64,000 nt of DNA from Corallium rubrum (Eukaryota > Cnidaria > Anthozoa > Scleralcyonacea > Coralliidae): NCBI GenBank assembly GCA_964035015.1, contig OZ035999.1, forward strand, positions 2,225,627 to 2,289,626, written 5' to 3'. Each line of letters begins with the position of its first letter. Position 1 is the stretch's first letter. Made by a program: the position numbers and the translations under genes. Under the pieces are notes generated by a model. It saw only the letters and a list, made by a program, of their open reading frames with translations. It made no database searches and was not told where the DNA came from. Positions 50,526 through 61,664 of this stretch are shown in pieces.

Positions 50526-52940
50526 GAACCAAAGGTAAAACCTTTAAGAAAGAAGTTCGCAATCTAAAAAATTTTGTTGAAGAGGATTTTATTAATGATT
50601 TAAAAGATATACCATGGTACAAAATTGAAAATATCAATGATCCCAATTCTGCTTGGAAAGCGTGGAAGTCAGAATTCAATGTCATACTAGATCGTCATGC
50701 CCCTATAAGGCATAAACGTGTAAGACAATCTTCTCTTCCATGGCTTACTTCGGAAATTAAGCAAATGATGCGTGATCGTGATTACCATAAAAAACATACC
50801 GTAAAACACGGCTCCCAGCACCATTGGAAACTTTATCAGGCTGCCAGAAATAAAGTTAATATTGAAATGCGAAAAGCTAAATCAAGTTATTATCGCCAAA
50901 AAATTGAAGATTGTAAAAAAACTGATCCCAAAACGACCTGGAAATTGATTAATTCACTTATTGGCAAAGTTAATAAACCCAGTCATGTGAATGAAATTCA
51001 TGTAGGTGATAAAATCATTTCAGATGACAAAAGCATATCTGAGGCCTTTAACGAGTTCTTTATCAATATCGGGCCAAAATTAGCTGCTGAATCAACGAAA
51101 CTGTCCAGCAATAACGTTGATACTTATATGAAAGACAGCTCAAACTTTCCACCTTTTCGTTTCTCGAACATCCCAGTGGAAAATGTCATGTTAACTCTTA
51201 AACAGCTGAATGTGTCGAAAAGTACAGGTCTCGACAAAATCCCAGCAAAGATATTAAAAATTTCTTCAGATATCATAGCTCCTTCTTTGACATTTATTTT
51301 TAACTTGTCACTTTCAGCTGGGGTGTTCGTCGACGAATGGAAAAATGCACGAGTAGGCCCGATTTACAAAAATGAGGATCGTCGTGACATGGGTAATTAC
51401 AGACCAATTTCAATCCTACCAATAATAAGTAAGGTTTTCGAGAAAGAGGTTTTTCAGCAATTTTACGTTCACCTTAACAAAAACTCTCTGTTATCTAAAT
51501 TTCAATCTGGCTTTCGGCCTTTTCACTCCACCGTATCAGCTTTAATCCAAATGTGCGATGCGTGGTTTGATAACATGGACAAAGGAAAATTAACAGGAGT
51601 AGTTTTCCTTGATATCCGAAAAGCGTTTGATTCTATTAATCATGAAATTTTACTTGAGAAATTGGAATATTACGGGGTATCTGAAATGGAACATACATGG
51701 TTCCAATCCTATCTTACCGCTCGACGTCAACAATGTTTTGTAAACGGTTTTCTCTCTTCGCAAAATGAAACAATATGCGGGATCCCTCAGGGTTCAATAC
51801 TTGGCCCTTTACTCTTTTTAATATATATAAATGATCTACCTAACTGTCTAAAATCTACTACCCCTTGTTTATACGCTGATGATACTCAAGTTTTTGCCTC
51901 CTCTCTTGATGCTGTGGAGGTTACTAATAATTTAAATTCTGACCTAAATAATATAAGTGATTGGTTAACTATAAATAAACTCCAGTCCCATTCCTCAAAA
52001 ACAAAGTTCATGATTATAGGATCAGCGCATAATCTGAAAACTAAAACTGGCGATATACCAGGCACTGTCACCATAGATAATAATATCATCTCGCATGTTA
52101 ACTCTCAGAAATGTCTGGGTGTTGATATCGATGAACGGCTTACTTTCGATATTCATATTGAAAATTTATGTAAAAAGGTGTGTTCTGGTATAGGCGCCCT
52201 AAGAAGAATTAAACATTTTGTCCCAAGGTGTTCCCTTGCAACACTTTATAAATCATTAGTCCAGCCTTATTTTGATTACTGTTCACCTTTATGGGATACA
52301 TGTGGCAAGCTACTAAAAGATAAATTACAAAGACTTCAAAATCGTGCTGCAAGGGTCATAACGGGAGCAAATTATGATATACGTTCAATGGACGTATTAA
52401 ACAGTTTACAATGGGATACCCTCCAAATTAGACGTGCAAGAGTAAAGGGCACTCTAGTCTGCAAAATCCTAAATGGGCAATCTGCGCCGTGTCTGCGAGA
52501 CGGTTTGACAAAGCTTAAAGATATTAATAAAAATTATAATCTCAGAAATATTGAAACTGATCTAGCACTTCCAAAGCCAAACACTAATTTTCTCAAGCGT
52601 AGTTTTAAATATAGTGGTTCAATGCTGTGGAATAATTTACCAACGGAAGCAAAAAAGGCAACGTCACTTTATGAATTTAAGAATAGACTTGCCACCTTGC
52701 CTTTTGCTGAAACATGCTGACCCGGTTGCTTTAATACTTAGTTTTTAGATTATATTTCAGACTTACATTACGCTACATTACTTGTTAGTTAGTTAGTTAG
52801 TTAGTTTGTTTGTTAGTTTGTTATTTAGTTAGTTTTTAGGTAGGTAAGTTTAAATATACGCCCCTCCTGGAAATCAACTTCTATTATAAGTTGTGTGAGG
52901 CCAGCGTATTAAAATAAAGATGATGTATGTATGTATGTAT
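50526..52940 (+). mobile_element. 5'-truncated LINE (Jockey/CR1/L2-like) with short target duplication
   Basis: The element begins inside the reading frame, so the endonuclease part is missing. It ends with AATAAA (52913) and a (GTAT)n tail. GTAACCTT directly precedes it (50518-50525) and directly follows the tail (52941-52948), a plausible 8-bp target duplication. The frame is intact from the truncation point to its stop, which indicates a young insertion. Confidence 0.85.
50528..52720 (+). CDS. Non-LTR retrotransposon reverse transcriptase (5'-truncated)
   Basis: An open frame of 730 codons, in frame from the stop at 50525 to TGA at 52718-52720; the first Met is at 50765. Counting from that Met, reverse-transcriptase landmarks are in order: STGLDKIPAKIL (about residue 155), NYRPISILPIISKVFEK (212), SGFRPFHSTVSAL (248), VVFLDIRKAFDSINHEI (278), GIPQGSILGPLLFLIYINDL (338), and the catalytic LYADDTQVF (369). 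The C-terminal part, with LQNRAARVITGANYDI and YNLRN, is typical of Jockey/CR1-group LINEs. It copies LINE RNA into DNA at a nicked target. The apurinic endonuclease domain expected upstream is absent through 5' truncation. Exact clade not settled. Confidence 0.93.
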   Translation, partial: TKGKTFKKEVRNLKNFVEEDFINDLKDIPWYKIENINDPNSAWKAWKSEFNVILDRHAPIRHKRVRQSSLPWLTSEIKQMMRDRDYHKKHTVKHGSQHHWKLYQAARNKVNIEMRKAKSSYYRQKIEDCKKTDPKTTWKLINSLIGKVNKPSHVNEIHVGDKIISDDKSISEAFNEFFINIGPKLAAESTKLSSNNVDTYMKDSSNFPPFRFSNIPVENVMLTLKQLNVSKSTGLDKIPAKILKISSDIIAPSLTFIFNLSLSAGVFVDEWKNARVGPIYKNEDRRDMGNYRPISILPIISKVFEKEVFQQFYVHLNKNSLLSKFQSGFRPFHSTVSALIQMCDAWFDNMDKGKLTGVVFLDIRKAFDSINHEILLEKLEYYGVSEMEHTWFQSYLTARRQQCFVNGFLSSQNETICGIPQGSILGPLLFLIYINDLPNCLKSTTPCLYADDTQVFASSLDAVEVTNNLNSDLNNISDWLTINKLQSHSSKTKFMIIGSAHNLKTKTGDIPGTVTIDNNIISHVNSQKCLGVDIDERLTFDIHIENLCKKVCSGIGALRRIKHFVPRCSLATLYKSLVQPYFDYCSPLWDTCGKLLKDKLQRLQNRAARVITGANYDIRSMDVLNSLQWDTLQIRRARVKGTLVCKILNGQSAPCLRDGLTKLKDINKNYNLRNIETDLALPKPNTNFLKRSFKYSGSMLWNNLPTEAKKATSLYEFKNRLATLPFAETC

Positions 52941-53469
52941 GTAACCTTTACACATTACATGAGCCGGCTATCTCGGCTGACTGACCTAACTCGTGTCACG
53001 AAATTCTCTTATCGGTCGGTGATGGGTTACATGGGAAGTGTAATGGTTTGCCTTAATTTGTCTCATTCCGTCTATATTTAAAAGAAAGGGTTTACCAAGA
53101 GGTTTCTAAACTGGTGAGATAGAGTAAACGTCGAATGAAAAAGTAGACTGCTGCATTGGCAGTGTTTCGATATAACAATAACAAAGCAACAACCTTTGTG
53201 AACTGCCAAGAGTAGTAAAGAAATGCTGACGTTTGGAGCGGCTGATAGTGCTAGTAGTGGTCAGTAATAGTCTGATAGAGCAGAAATTTAGTAGCGAGAC
53301 CGCTGAGTGGGACGTGGCGAATCAGGCCGCGCTGATACGGGAATCGATTGCCGTACTTTTAGTTTTTCTTGAACGAGTTCTGGTTGCCGGACCTATAGCC
53401 CCTTCGAATAAAAATATATACATTACATGCATGTATTTCGTATTCTAGAGCGGGTTTAATGACTATAGA

Positions 53470-53830
53470 ATGAAGTCTTAAATTTTTCTGCATGTGTGGA
53501 AAACTCTACAATCATTAGCCATTTGGCTGAGTCAAAACTGGCATGTTTATGTGTATAAACAATCCTCTTCTAAAATCTAAAGCAACTCCCACAAACTATT
53601 TGTTTAGTTAATTGATATTCCTGTGCGATGATAGACTAGTACAACATGGCATAAGGAAATCTGACGGGCGAGGACACTTATCAGAATTTTTGTTGAGTGT
53701 ATTTCTTTTATATTCATATGGACCATAATTGTTCAATATAAAATGTTTCTTCCTGACCTCTGTCTCTGAGCATATTTGGAGCGCACAAAGTATAAAGATA
53801 TTCAGTATCAACCAAACAGTGGTCTATTAC
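53470..53830 (+). repeat. Diverged direct repeat, copy 2
   Basis: Counterpart of 49790-50100. Contains GTGGAAAACTCTACAATCAT and AAACTATTTGTTTAGTTAAT. Confidence 0.65.
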
Positions 53831-54406
53831 AAATCCGGCATTCTCATTGGCTGAGCTACTAGTGGTCTATTGGTGATAGATCACTAGTAGCGCTATTCAA
53901 TGACAAACCTTCTTATAACTGGAATATTCTTATTCTGACCAATCAGAAGCCGTAACATATTCACGCCGCAAGCAAAACCTGGAAACTAGGGTAAAAATCG
54001 AACATGGCGTTTGCTAGAATTTTTGTACGAGTCAGAAGAAAACATTGGGTCGAAAGTAATGGAACTCATTCAGTTTGACATTTTTATAAGAAAATGAATT
54101 CGCTTATGCCTATGGAATACATCTACACCAATTTTGAAGCAAAGTAATTACAATTTCGTATTTTGTGTGAGCACTGCTTGTTTACCATATACCATCGAAC
54201 TACTCTACATTTGTATGGGGATACTTCTGCAAATAAAAAGGTAAAGGTGAAGCCGAAGGTAAGGGTGATTATACGTTCGGTTGAATATTTATGCAGCATA
54301 TCGATATACAGCATTTTGAAAATTCCATATCACTACAGGGTGACAATCGTAAGAAAAATCGTGATCGTGTGATAGCTCAAAACTCATTTCATAGGACTTA
54401 TAAGTC

Positions 54407-54542
54407 TGTTTTCCACGAGGCGGAATTTTGTGCGCGGAGCGGAAATTTTCTTTGTCTTGTGATTTCTCGAGTGGAACTAATTAGAAAAGAAAACGAAAAA
54501 TTCCGCCACGCGCGCAAAATTCCATCTAGTGGAAAACCGGCT
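54407..54542. mobile_element. MITE family 'GGTTTTCCACT', copy C
   Basis: TGTTTTCCACGAGGCGGAAT at the left, CATCTAGTGGAAAACCGG at the right, and the core CTCGAGTGGAACTAATTAGA as in copies A and B. Confidence 0.78.
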
Positions 54543-54589
54543 TTAGGGAGTGATAACATAGACCGGGCACTCAGGACTGGTTATAACCG

Positions 54590-55165
54590 GTTGTATTATA
54601 TGGCTGGGTTTGATTTCCGGTCCGTACGCCTAAACGACGCACGCTGATTGGTTCCTGAGAGGTCGGGATTTTACGATATTGACCGACCGGTCAATACGCT
54701 TTTTTCTCGGCCCTGTAAGTTTTGGCGGGAACATTTCTGAGTTGATTTGAATACAAACAAAAGAGAAATAGGTATCTTTATTCAAATGTTCTGAACAATA
54801 AAATGTGTTGGAACATCACTGCTGGTTTCCTTTAAAGCTGTTTATCTAAAAACACGACAAATAAAAGCCGAACTGGTGTAAATAAGAAGGCCAAGAAGCG
54901 ACACAAAAAAGTCAACAGGTAAGGTAAACAGCATACTCCGAAGACGAATTCGAAAACAACGCTCGAAGCTTAAAAATAAAATGAACCAATAGCCATATAA
55001 TAAATTCCTTATTAACCTCGTTTGTTCGGTCTGTACTGGAAATTATTTGCCCTCCTTTTATCGCACAAACCTCGCTCCTTCGTCGCTCGGTCTGTACGAA
55101 AACCTCAGGCAAATACTTTCCCGTACAGACCTCGCACTCGGTTAATAAGTCTTATCATTGGGTTT
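54590..55165. mobile_element. Composite fold-back element, copy 2 (inverted relative to 30641-31215)
   Basis: GTATTATATGGCTGGGTTTG and CGCACGCTGATTGGTTCCTG at the left. Fold-back part TTATTAACCTCGTTTGTTCG...CTCGGTTAATAAG at the right. Confidence 0.75.
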
Positions 55166-55474
55166 ATAATGTATGTAACTCGTTTAATAGTATGCTCTTG
55201 CGTTACATAAATTCCCTGAGAACGCTCATTTCGATACCCCGCATTATCCCTAGCCTGTTCTTCAAAACACACGCCACTTGAAGAATTAAAGCACTATAGT
55301 CTCTGGGATAGAGCACAAGAATAGTGCGACTGGTTCTGATTGACTAAGTGGTCAGACGCGTTTACAAAAATAGAAAAGAAATTAATTCTGTTGCTCTTGT
55401 GCGTGAGTATATAAATAATTCAATCACATCAGGGTATTAAGTCGACTTTCGCTGCACTTTATAATCTTTATATT

Positions 55475-55770
55475 GAGGGGTAAATCACTGATTTACTGAT
55501 CACGTACACCTTCAGAAAAATCACAAAAAAATCATGAAAAAATAAAAAAATCACGAGAAAAATCAAAAAATCTTGAAAAAAAAATCACATGATTTTTTGA
55601 TCACATAACCTTTCCGGAGTATTTAAATCACGTAAACCTTCAGAAAAATCACAAAAAAATCGGAAAAAATCATGGGAAAAAATCAAAAGATCACGAGAAA
55701 AATCAAAAAATCATGAAAAAATCAGATGATTTTTGATCACGTACACTTTTTCAGGAGTGATTTGCCCCTC
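55475..55770. repeat. Repeat with ends GAGGGGTAAATCACT / AGTGATTTGCCCCTC
   Basis: The interior is a dense series of AAAAATCA(C/T)GA phrases with two internal copies of ATCACGTA(C/A)ACCTTCAGAA. Low complexity, non-coding. Confidence 0.7.
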
Positions 55771-56540
55771 GCTTTATAGTCTGATAACGGGAGGATTAGT
55801 GGAACGTGCACACGGTCTGCACGGCATTGCAACACGTCGTAACTGAAAATCTCACAGCTTGTAAACACGATGTGTTCGCAACAGGCTTGTATTAACAAAG
55901 CAGTATGCATGCAAGTCGTAACAATGCTGTCTGCTACAATCGGCTGTTGTCAACCTTATACATGCATGTAGCAACGCATTATTGTGAATAACGCCACAAG
56001 TTCACGGTTGTACCACCTTGCAATCACTACTTGCAATATTTTGGTTGATCGCAACCGTAATTCAAATTTAGAGTTGCCCCAAACCCATGGCCAATAGCAA
56101 ATATAGTGCGAATGCTTCAGTTACACGAGTTGGATGACAAATGAAATTAAGACGCATATAAAGAAACGTATATACCTATATACTACTAAACTAAAAATTC
56201 ACATGCCATGCAGACATCATGCAAACCTTGAATGTAAAAAAATGGGAGGCCAAAAAGAAACTATTCAATAACGAAAGTTTCTAAAGAAATGACATTTAAA
56301 TAGCCGATTTCAATCATTCAACTAATGGATCGATTTTATCCTACGAGATAACTAGATAATGCTAGTCAGAATGTCTGCATCTCACCGAGAGGTTAATTAG
56401 GCTCATTATGAGCCTTTTGCCTTCTAAGGAATCTGATTGCGTCATTCGGCTAATTAGGAAGAATATGTGACCTTGACAAGCCTCATGTTGCCCGCTTCCT
56501 AAAACCGCTGCTATGCAGGCTAAGTCGCCTGACACACGCA

Positions 56541-57188
56541 TACTGTTTGACTCGTTGACAACGCACACGTATACTGTTTAACTCGTTGACAACGCACACC
56601 TATACTGTTTGACTCGTTGACAACGCACACGTATACTGTTTGACTCGTTGACAACGCACACGTATACTGTTTGACTCGTTGACAACGCACACGTATACTG
56701 TTTGACTCGTTGACAACGCACACGTATACTGTTTGACTCGTTGACAACGCACACGTATACGGTTTGACTCGTTAACAACGCACACGTATACGGTTTAACT
56801 CGTTAACAACGCACACGTATACTGTTTGACTCGTTAACAACGCACACGTATACGGTTTGACTCGTTAACAACGCACACGTATACGGTTTGACTCGTTAAC
56901 AACGCACACGTATACGGTTTAACTCGTTAACAACGCACACGTATACTGTTTGACTCGTTGACAACGCACACGTATACGGTTTAACTCGTTAACAACGCAC
57001 ACGTATACTGTTTGACTCGTTGACAACGCACACGTATACTGTTTGACTCGTTGACAACGCACACGTACACTGTTTGACTCGTTAACAACGCACACGTATA
57101 CGGTTTGACTCGTTAACAACGCACACGTATACGGTTTGACTCGTTAACAACGCACACGTATACTGTTTGACTCGTTGACAACGCACAC
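56541..57188 (+). repeat. 31-bp minisatellite, left half (about 21 units)
   Basis: Unit TACTGTTTGACTCGTTGACA(ACGCACACGTA). Many units from 56760 on carry the paired variant CGGTTTGACTCGTTAAC. The array is cut by the hAT-like element at 57189. Confidence 0.97.
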
Positions 57189-59188
57189 AGGGGCGGATCT
57201 AGGAATTTTGATACCTTAGTCAAAGTTGCTGTGGGCCCATATTTCTAGGGGGGTCCGGGGGCATGCCCCCCCGAAAAAATTTTGAAATTTGGATCTCTGA
57301 AATGGCATTTCCTGCATTCTGACAGCACACTTGAGAAAAATTTTAAATGTTTTAAAACATGTTTTTAATGGACATTTTATCATATTCAAGAAACATTTTA
57401 TCGAAATTGACTTTGATATGTTCTTGTCTTAGAAACCTTGTGATAGTTTGCAAGTGTGTAAGGCTAAGTTTTTCCGGGAATGAGGGTGGGGAAATCCAAT
57501 AAACAGTAGAGAGATATGTGGTCACATTCTAATATAAAAAAGTTGGCTGTTTCGCTCTATGTCAGTTCATCAGTATGCCTAGGAAACACCAGTTACATTG
57601 TTTCCGCAGTCAGTGAATCCAACATGGACAGCCTGACCAACACGCAAGTGAAGGTCTAGCTGAATTTAACATTCTGCATAACCCAGAGCAAGGTGGGCTA
57701 CCTTCCATGGCTGTTGAGCCCCACCTACCCAGAGTTGTCTGGCTTTCAAATGCCTGATACGTGCCTTTTCAGACAATGTCTGGTTAGTAGGAGTCAGGAG
57801 AAGCTTTTGTTAATGACCATAATGGACATTACATGGACATAGACATAGAGGAACTCAACTCTCTACATCATCCCGATCATTCTAACCCCCATCTAATATT
57901 GCACTACCCATCCCCCTACTGTCCCATGTTACTATGAGCTGTCTGGTTTTCAGGCACCAGCAACCCAATCTCAATTCCTGTCCAATGCAATTACAGTATC
58001 AGATTAACATTTCATAATAGCCACATGTGAGAAGAATGCTTACTTGATGTATAACGATAATACATGGAAATTTGTAGAAATGTCATGTAGATATTTATTG
58101 CTTAGCTTTTGATCTGTTTCCCCAGGCCCAAACCTTATTACTTATATGTTTAAAAGTTATATGTTATTACTTATACTGTGTGTTATATATTAGACAATTA
58201 ACTGACTTGTAATATGAACTGAGGACGAATGTATTATGTAAACTACTGTGGAAAGGCAATCTGTCTCTGATGACATACTAGTGAGTATCTAGAATTGAAA
58301 CACTAAGTAGTGTTTATAGTATTACATGAAGCATTTAATAGCATTGGTTTATACCAGTGTGCTCAAGTGCTCAACGCAGATTATGCTAATATGGAACGGA
58401 TATCAACAAAGATGACAAAAGAATAACATCGATATTGAATCCATATTGATGAACTACTGTACCTATAAGCTTACCTTAGAGCGACATACAGTATTGCTTA
58501 CTAGCTTGTCCGCCTTCATGTGTTGGGTCTTCTTTCCATCCTTGTATAAGGATTTAACACGAAACTTCGCATGAAGCTTCCGATCCGAGAGGATTTTCGA
58601 AGACAAATCGCAATAGATTTGTCACAATAACTTCAGAGCGCTCTGCACACGTTCTAAGACGTTTATCGAAGCCATGACATCAAAGCCTGCGTGTAATCTC
58701 TGTAGATGCTGCAAGATGCAGCTTCATGCGGCGGATTGCGGCCAAGATTTAGTTTCTAGCCAATCAAAATCTAGCCTGCGTTAAAAATATTTACTTCCGA
58801 CGTAATTGCATTTACTTCCGACGTAATTCCAATGGCTTTGACCAATCAGCGCTCATGATTCCGACGTATTTCGGCCATTTTGACGTGGATAAACGTGCCG
58901 GTCGGTGACCACTTCCCGCCATAGTTACCTCTTATACGGTTCTAGTACCAAGCTAAGCCTGCTTTGCAGGTTACGGGGCCGATAGTGGCCACAGTCACCA
59001 CAGAATAACTTGCGCGGCGTCTGACGAGGGCTCTAGAAATTATGAAATTATTCTCCAGCAAAGAATAAACCGTATCTTGCCAAATACGTTAAAAATTGGA
59101 AAATCAGAAGAAACCCTTAAATTTTCCCATCTCAGATTTTTTTACCTTAGTCGCTTGACGTGTTTGACGTATATTAAATCCGCCCCTG
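57189..59188. mobile_element. hAT-like element, 2.0 kb, inside the 31-bp minisatellite
   Basis: Ends AGGGGCGGATCTAGG and (complement) CAGGGGCGGATTTAA. The 8-bp ACGCACAC flanks both sides (57181-57188 and 59189-59196) and lies mid-unit of the satellite, so it is a target duplication. Subterminal GGGGGTCCGGGGGCATGCCC and ATTTCCTGCATTCTGA recall the MITE at 12052. I found no transposase frame; the interior looks partly host-derived (see findings). Confidence 0.85.
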
Positions 59189-59810
59189 ACGCACACGTAT
59201 ACTGTTTGACTCGTTGACAACACACACGTATAGTGTTTGACTCGTTGACAACGCACACGTATAGTGTTTGACTCGTTGACAACGCACACGTATACTGTTT
59301 GACTCGTTGACAACGCACACGTATAGTGTTTGACTCGTTGACAACGCACACGTATAGTGTTTGACTCGTTGACAACGCACACGTATACTGTTTGACTCGT
59401 TGACAACGCACACGTATAGTGTTTGACTCGTTGACAACGCACACGTATAGTGTTTGACTCGTTGACAACGCACACGTATAGTGTTTGACTAGTTGACAAC
59501 GCACACGTATACTGTTTGACTCGTTGACAACGCACACGTATACTGTTTGGCTCGTTGACAACGCACACGTATAGTGTTTGACTCGTTGACAACGCACACG
59601 TATACTGTTTGACTCGTTGACAACGCACACGTATACTGTTTGACTCGTTGACAACGCACACGTATACTGTTTGACTCGTTGACAACGCACACGTATACTG
59701 TTTGACTCGTTGACAACGCACACGTATACTGTTTGACTCGTTGACAACGCACACGTATACTGTTTGACTCGTTGACAATGCACACGTATAATGTTTAACT
59801 CGTTAACAAC
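59189..59810 (+). repeat. 31-bp minisatellite, right half (about 20 units)
   Basis: Same unit as 56541-57188 but with a different variant, TATAGTGTTTGACTC, common in 59220-59480. It ends near 59810 with degraded units. Confidence 0.97.
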
Positions 59811-60154
59811 GCCTCTGCAGTGTGTATCGTAAAAAAACTTCGGTCTAATTCTATAGTGACTCATGTTGTGGGTTCGAGGAATTAAGTCCCGCGTGTGGAG
59901 CTCAGTGTTTTCTAAGTTTAGCAAAAACAAACGAAACTTTACCAAGTCAAGATGAAAACACTATACTAGCACTGGTAAGCTACTTTAATATTTTTTAGGC
60001 AAATACACTGTAGTAATGTTGATAGATAAACTAATATGCAAATCTACTCTCAGTAGTCACCATTAAATTTGTAACTATTAAATAAAAAATTGCTCACCTG
60101 GATATATATATGGTTTAGAAGTTTTACTGGCCTTTACATACAGCAGTGGCAACA

Positions 60155-61660
60155 CATCTGTAATGAAAATCTACTGTACTTGTTGTGTTGTTCTGACAAA
60201 TTACAATGCATTCGTCATTCAGCTATAACCACGTAATATATTTTGGCAACTGTGTCTGTGCCAGCAAGTCAAAAAAAGCCAGGAAGTTTATTTTTACGCA
60301 CTATTTAACAATAAGGTTGTCATTAGCTGTCTGCGATTTTGGTTTTGGAAGGTGTGAAGTGTGATTTATCTCGAACTGTGAGGAGTCTATATACATTCCG
60401 TGATCAAATAAGTCTGCAAGTCTCCTTCTCGATTTCCTATCACAGCAGGTTATTAAGAAAACACTTGAATCTCATAAGCAAGAAGGCACAGATACATCCA
60501 CCAGCGGCTTATTAAAGATGTTTAAAAAGAAAACGAGCCATACCGCTAACCATATACTAGCTCACGAAGCAAACACATGTATGAAAAAAAGTTGATTGCA
60601 GTCGTACCGGTATTTTTTCAAAATTAATGTTTGCATACAATAAGGATGATGATCGCAATCAAGCAATTGCCTTCATTCATTTCTCCTACACGCGGACAAT
60701 CTTGTGGTCAGATTTTCATGAAATTCTCATTTAATTCTCAACCCAATTCAACCAAAATTTAATGACTTGGACATTGGTCTATATGATCAATCTTTCCACT
60801 GGCAAACTTTCATAAAAACCTGTGCAGTATTTTGTAGATATATCCTTGCGACAAACAGAGGTGAAAACGTAATCTCCTGGTAATAAAAAATGGTGATTTG
60901 CTTTTATCAGATAAAAGCTAATCATATACGGTGAATTGTTTTAAAAAAAATTTTCGTTCTTGGAACACGGTTCGCATTTGAGCGACCAATTTCGCGATTG
61001 CAGGTACACATTTTGAAAATCTACATGCCGCGAAAGTCTACAGCGCCCTCTATATACAGTGCGCACACCTTAGTTTGACAATAATTAAGGGGGGTGCTTA
61101 TTGGATTTGCTATACTAATAAGAAAAAAAAATTAAGAAAGTAATGATTAAAGCTACATTATTTTGCACCCGAAAGTCGAATATTTATATTGTAAACCAGA
61201 GTCAGTTTTCCATGACTATATACAAGATAGACTATCCAATAATCGGGTATCTCAATGTGTTTTAAATGATGTTTTCGACTGTAGCTGAATAGCAAAACAA
61301 CACGTTTGGAATGGTTCCCTCAACTTCCCCCTTTTGGCAGTTTTGAGACCTTGGAATGCGCAACTGAAAGCGCGTATAAGACGATTTTGAGCCGAAAATG
61401 TTTGGGGTTTTTCGAACTAACGCTCCAAATGCCAAATGTCTGCTGAAAATGACGTTTTTGACCGTAAAATAGAAAAACAACGTAGTTGGGAATGGTTCCT
61501 GCAACTTTCGCTTTCTGCCAGTTTTGAGACCTTGAAAATCGAAAAAAAAACACAAAGCACATGCATGAAATGACTGTAATCAGATTACTAAATATTTGCT
61601 GAAGTAATCAAAAATATAATACATCCCATTCCGGATAGTCTATAGACATGGATATCCAAC
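60155..61660 (+). repeat. Tandem duplication, copy A (about 1.5 kb)
   Basis: Begins TGTAATGAAAATCTACTGTA and ends AAAATATAATACATCCCATT. Matched throughout by copy B (61665-63095) with many indels, including about 190 bp in A (60680-60960) that is shortened in B. Inside each copy, GGTTCCCTCAACTTCC...GCCAGTTTTGAGACCTT-type segments are also repeated once. Confidence 0.9.
60446..60545 (+). other. Exon-like open segment, copy A
   Basis: After CTATCACAG the frame reads QVIKKTLESHKQEGTDTSTS then GLLKMFKKKTSHT, ending where copy B has a GTAAGC donor. Here that site reads GCTAAC, so splicing as in B would not be possible. Protein family not recognised. Confidence 0.35.
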
Positions 61661-61664
61661 TATA

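Noticed and set aside
59104-59945. Minus-strand frames of 224-267 codons with CVVNESNSIRVRCQRV repeats
   Set aside because: The 31-bp unit is not a multiple of three and has no stop in any minus frame, so long frames arise automatically.
61262-61562. Minus-strand frames of 80-97 codons
   Set aside because: They lie across an internal repeat of the tandem duplication, are shared only in part by copy B, and have no splice or protein support.
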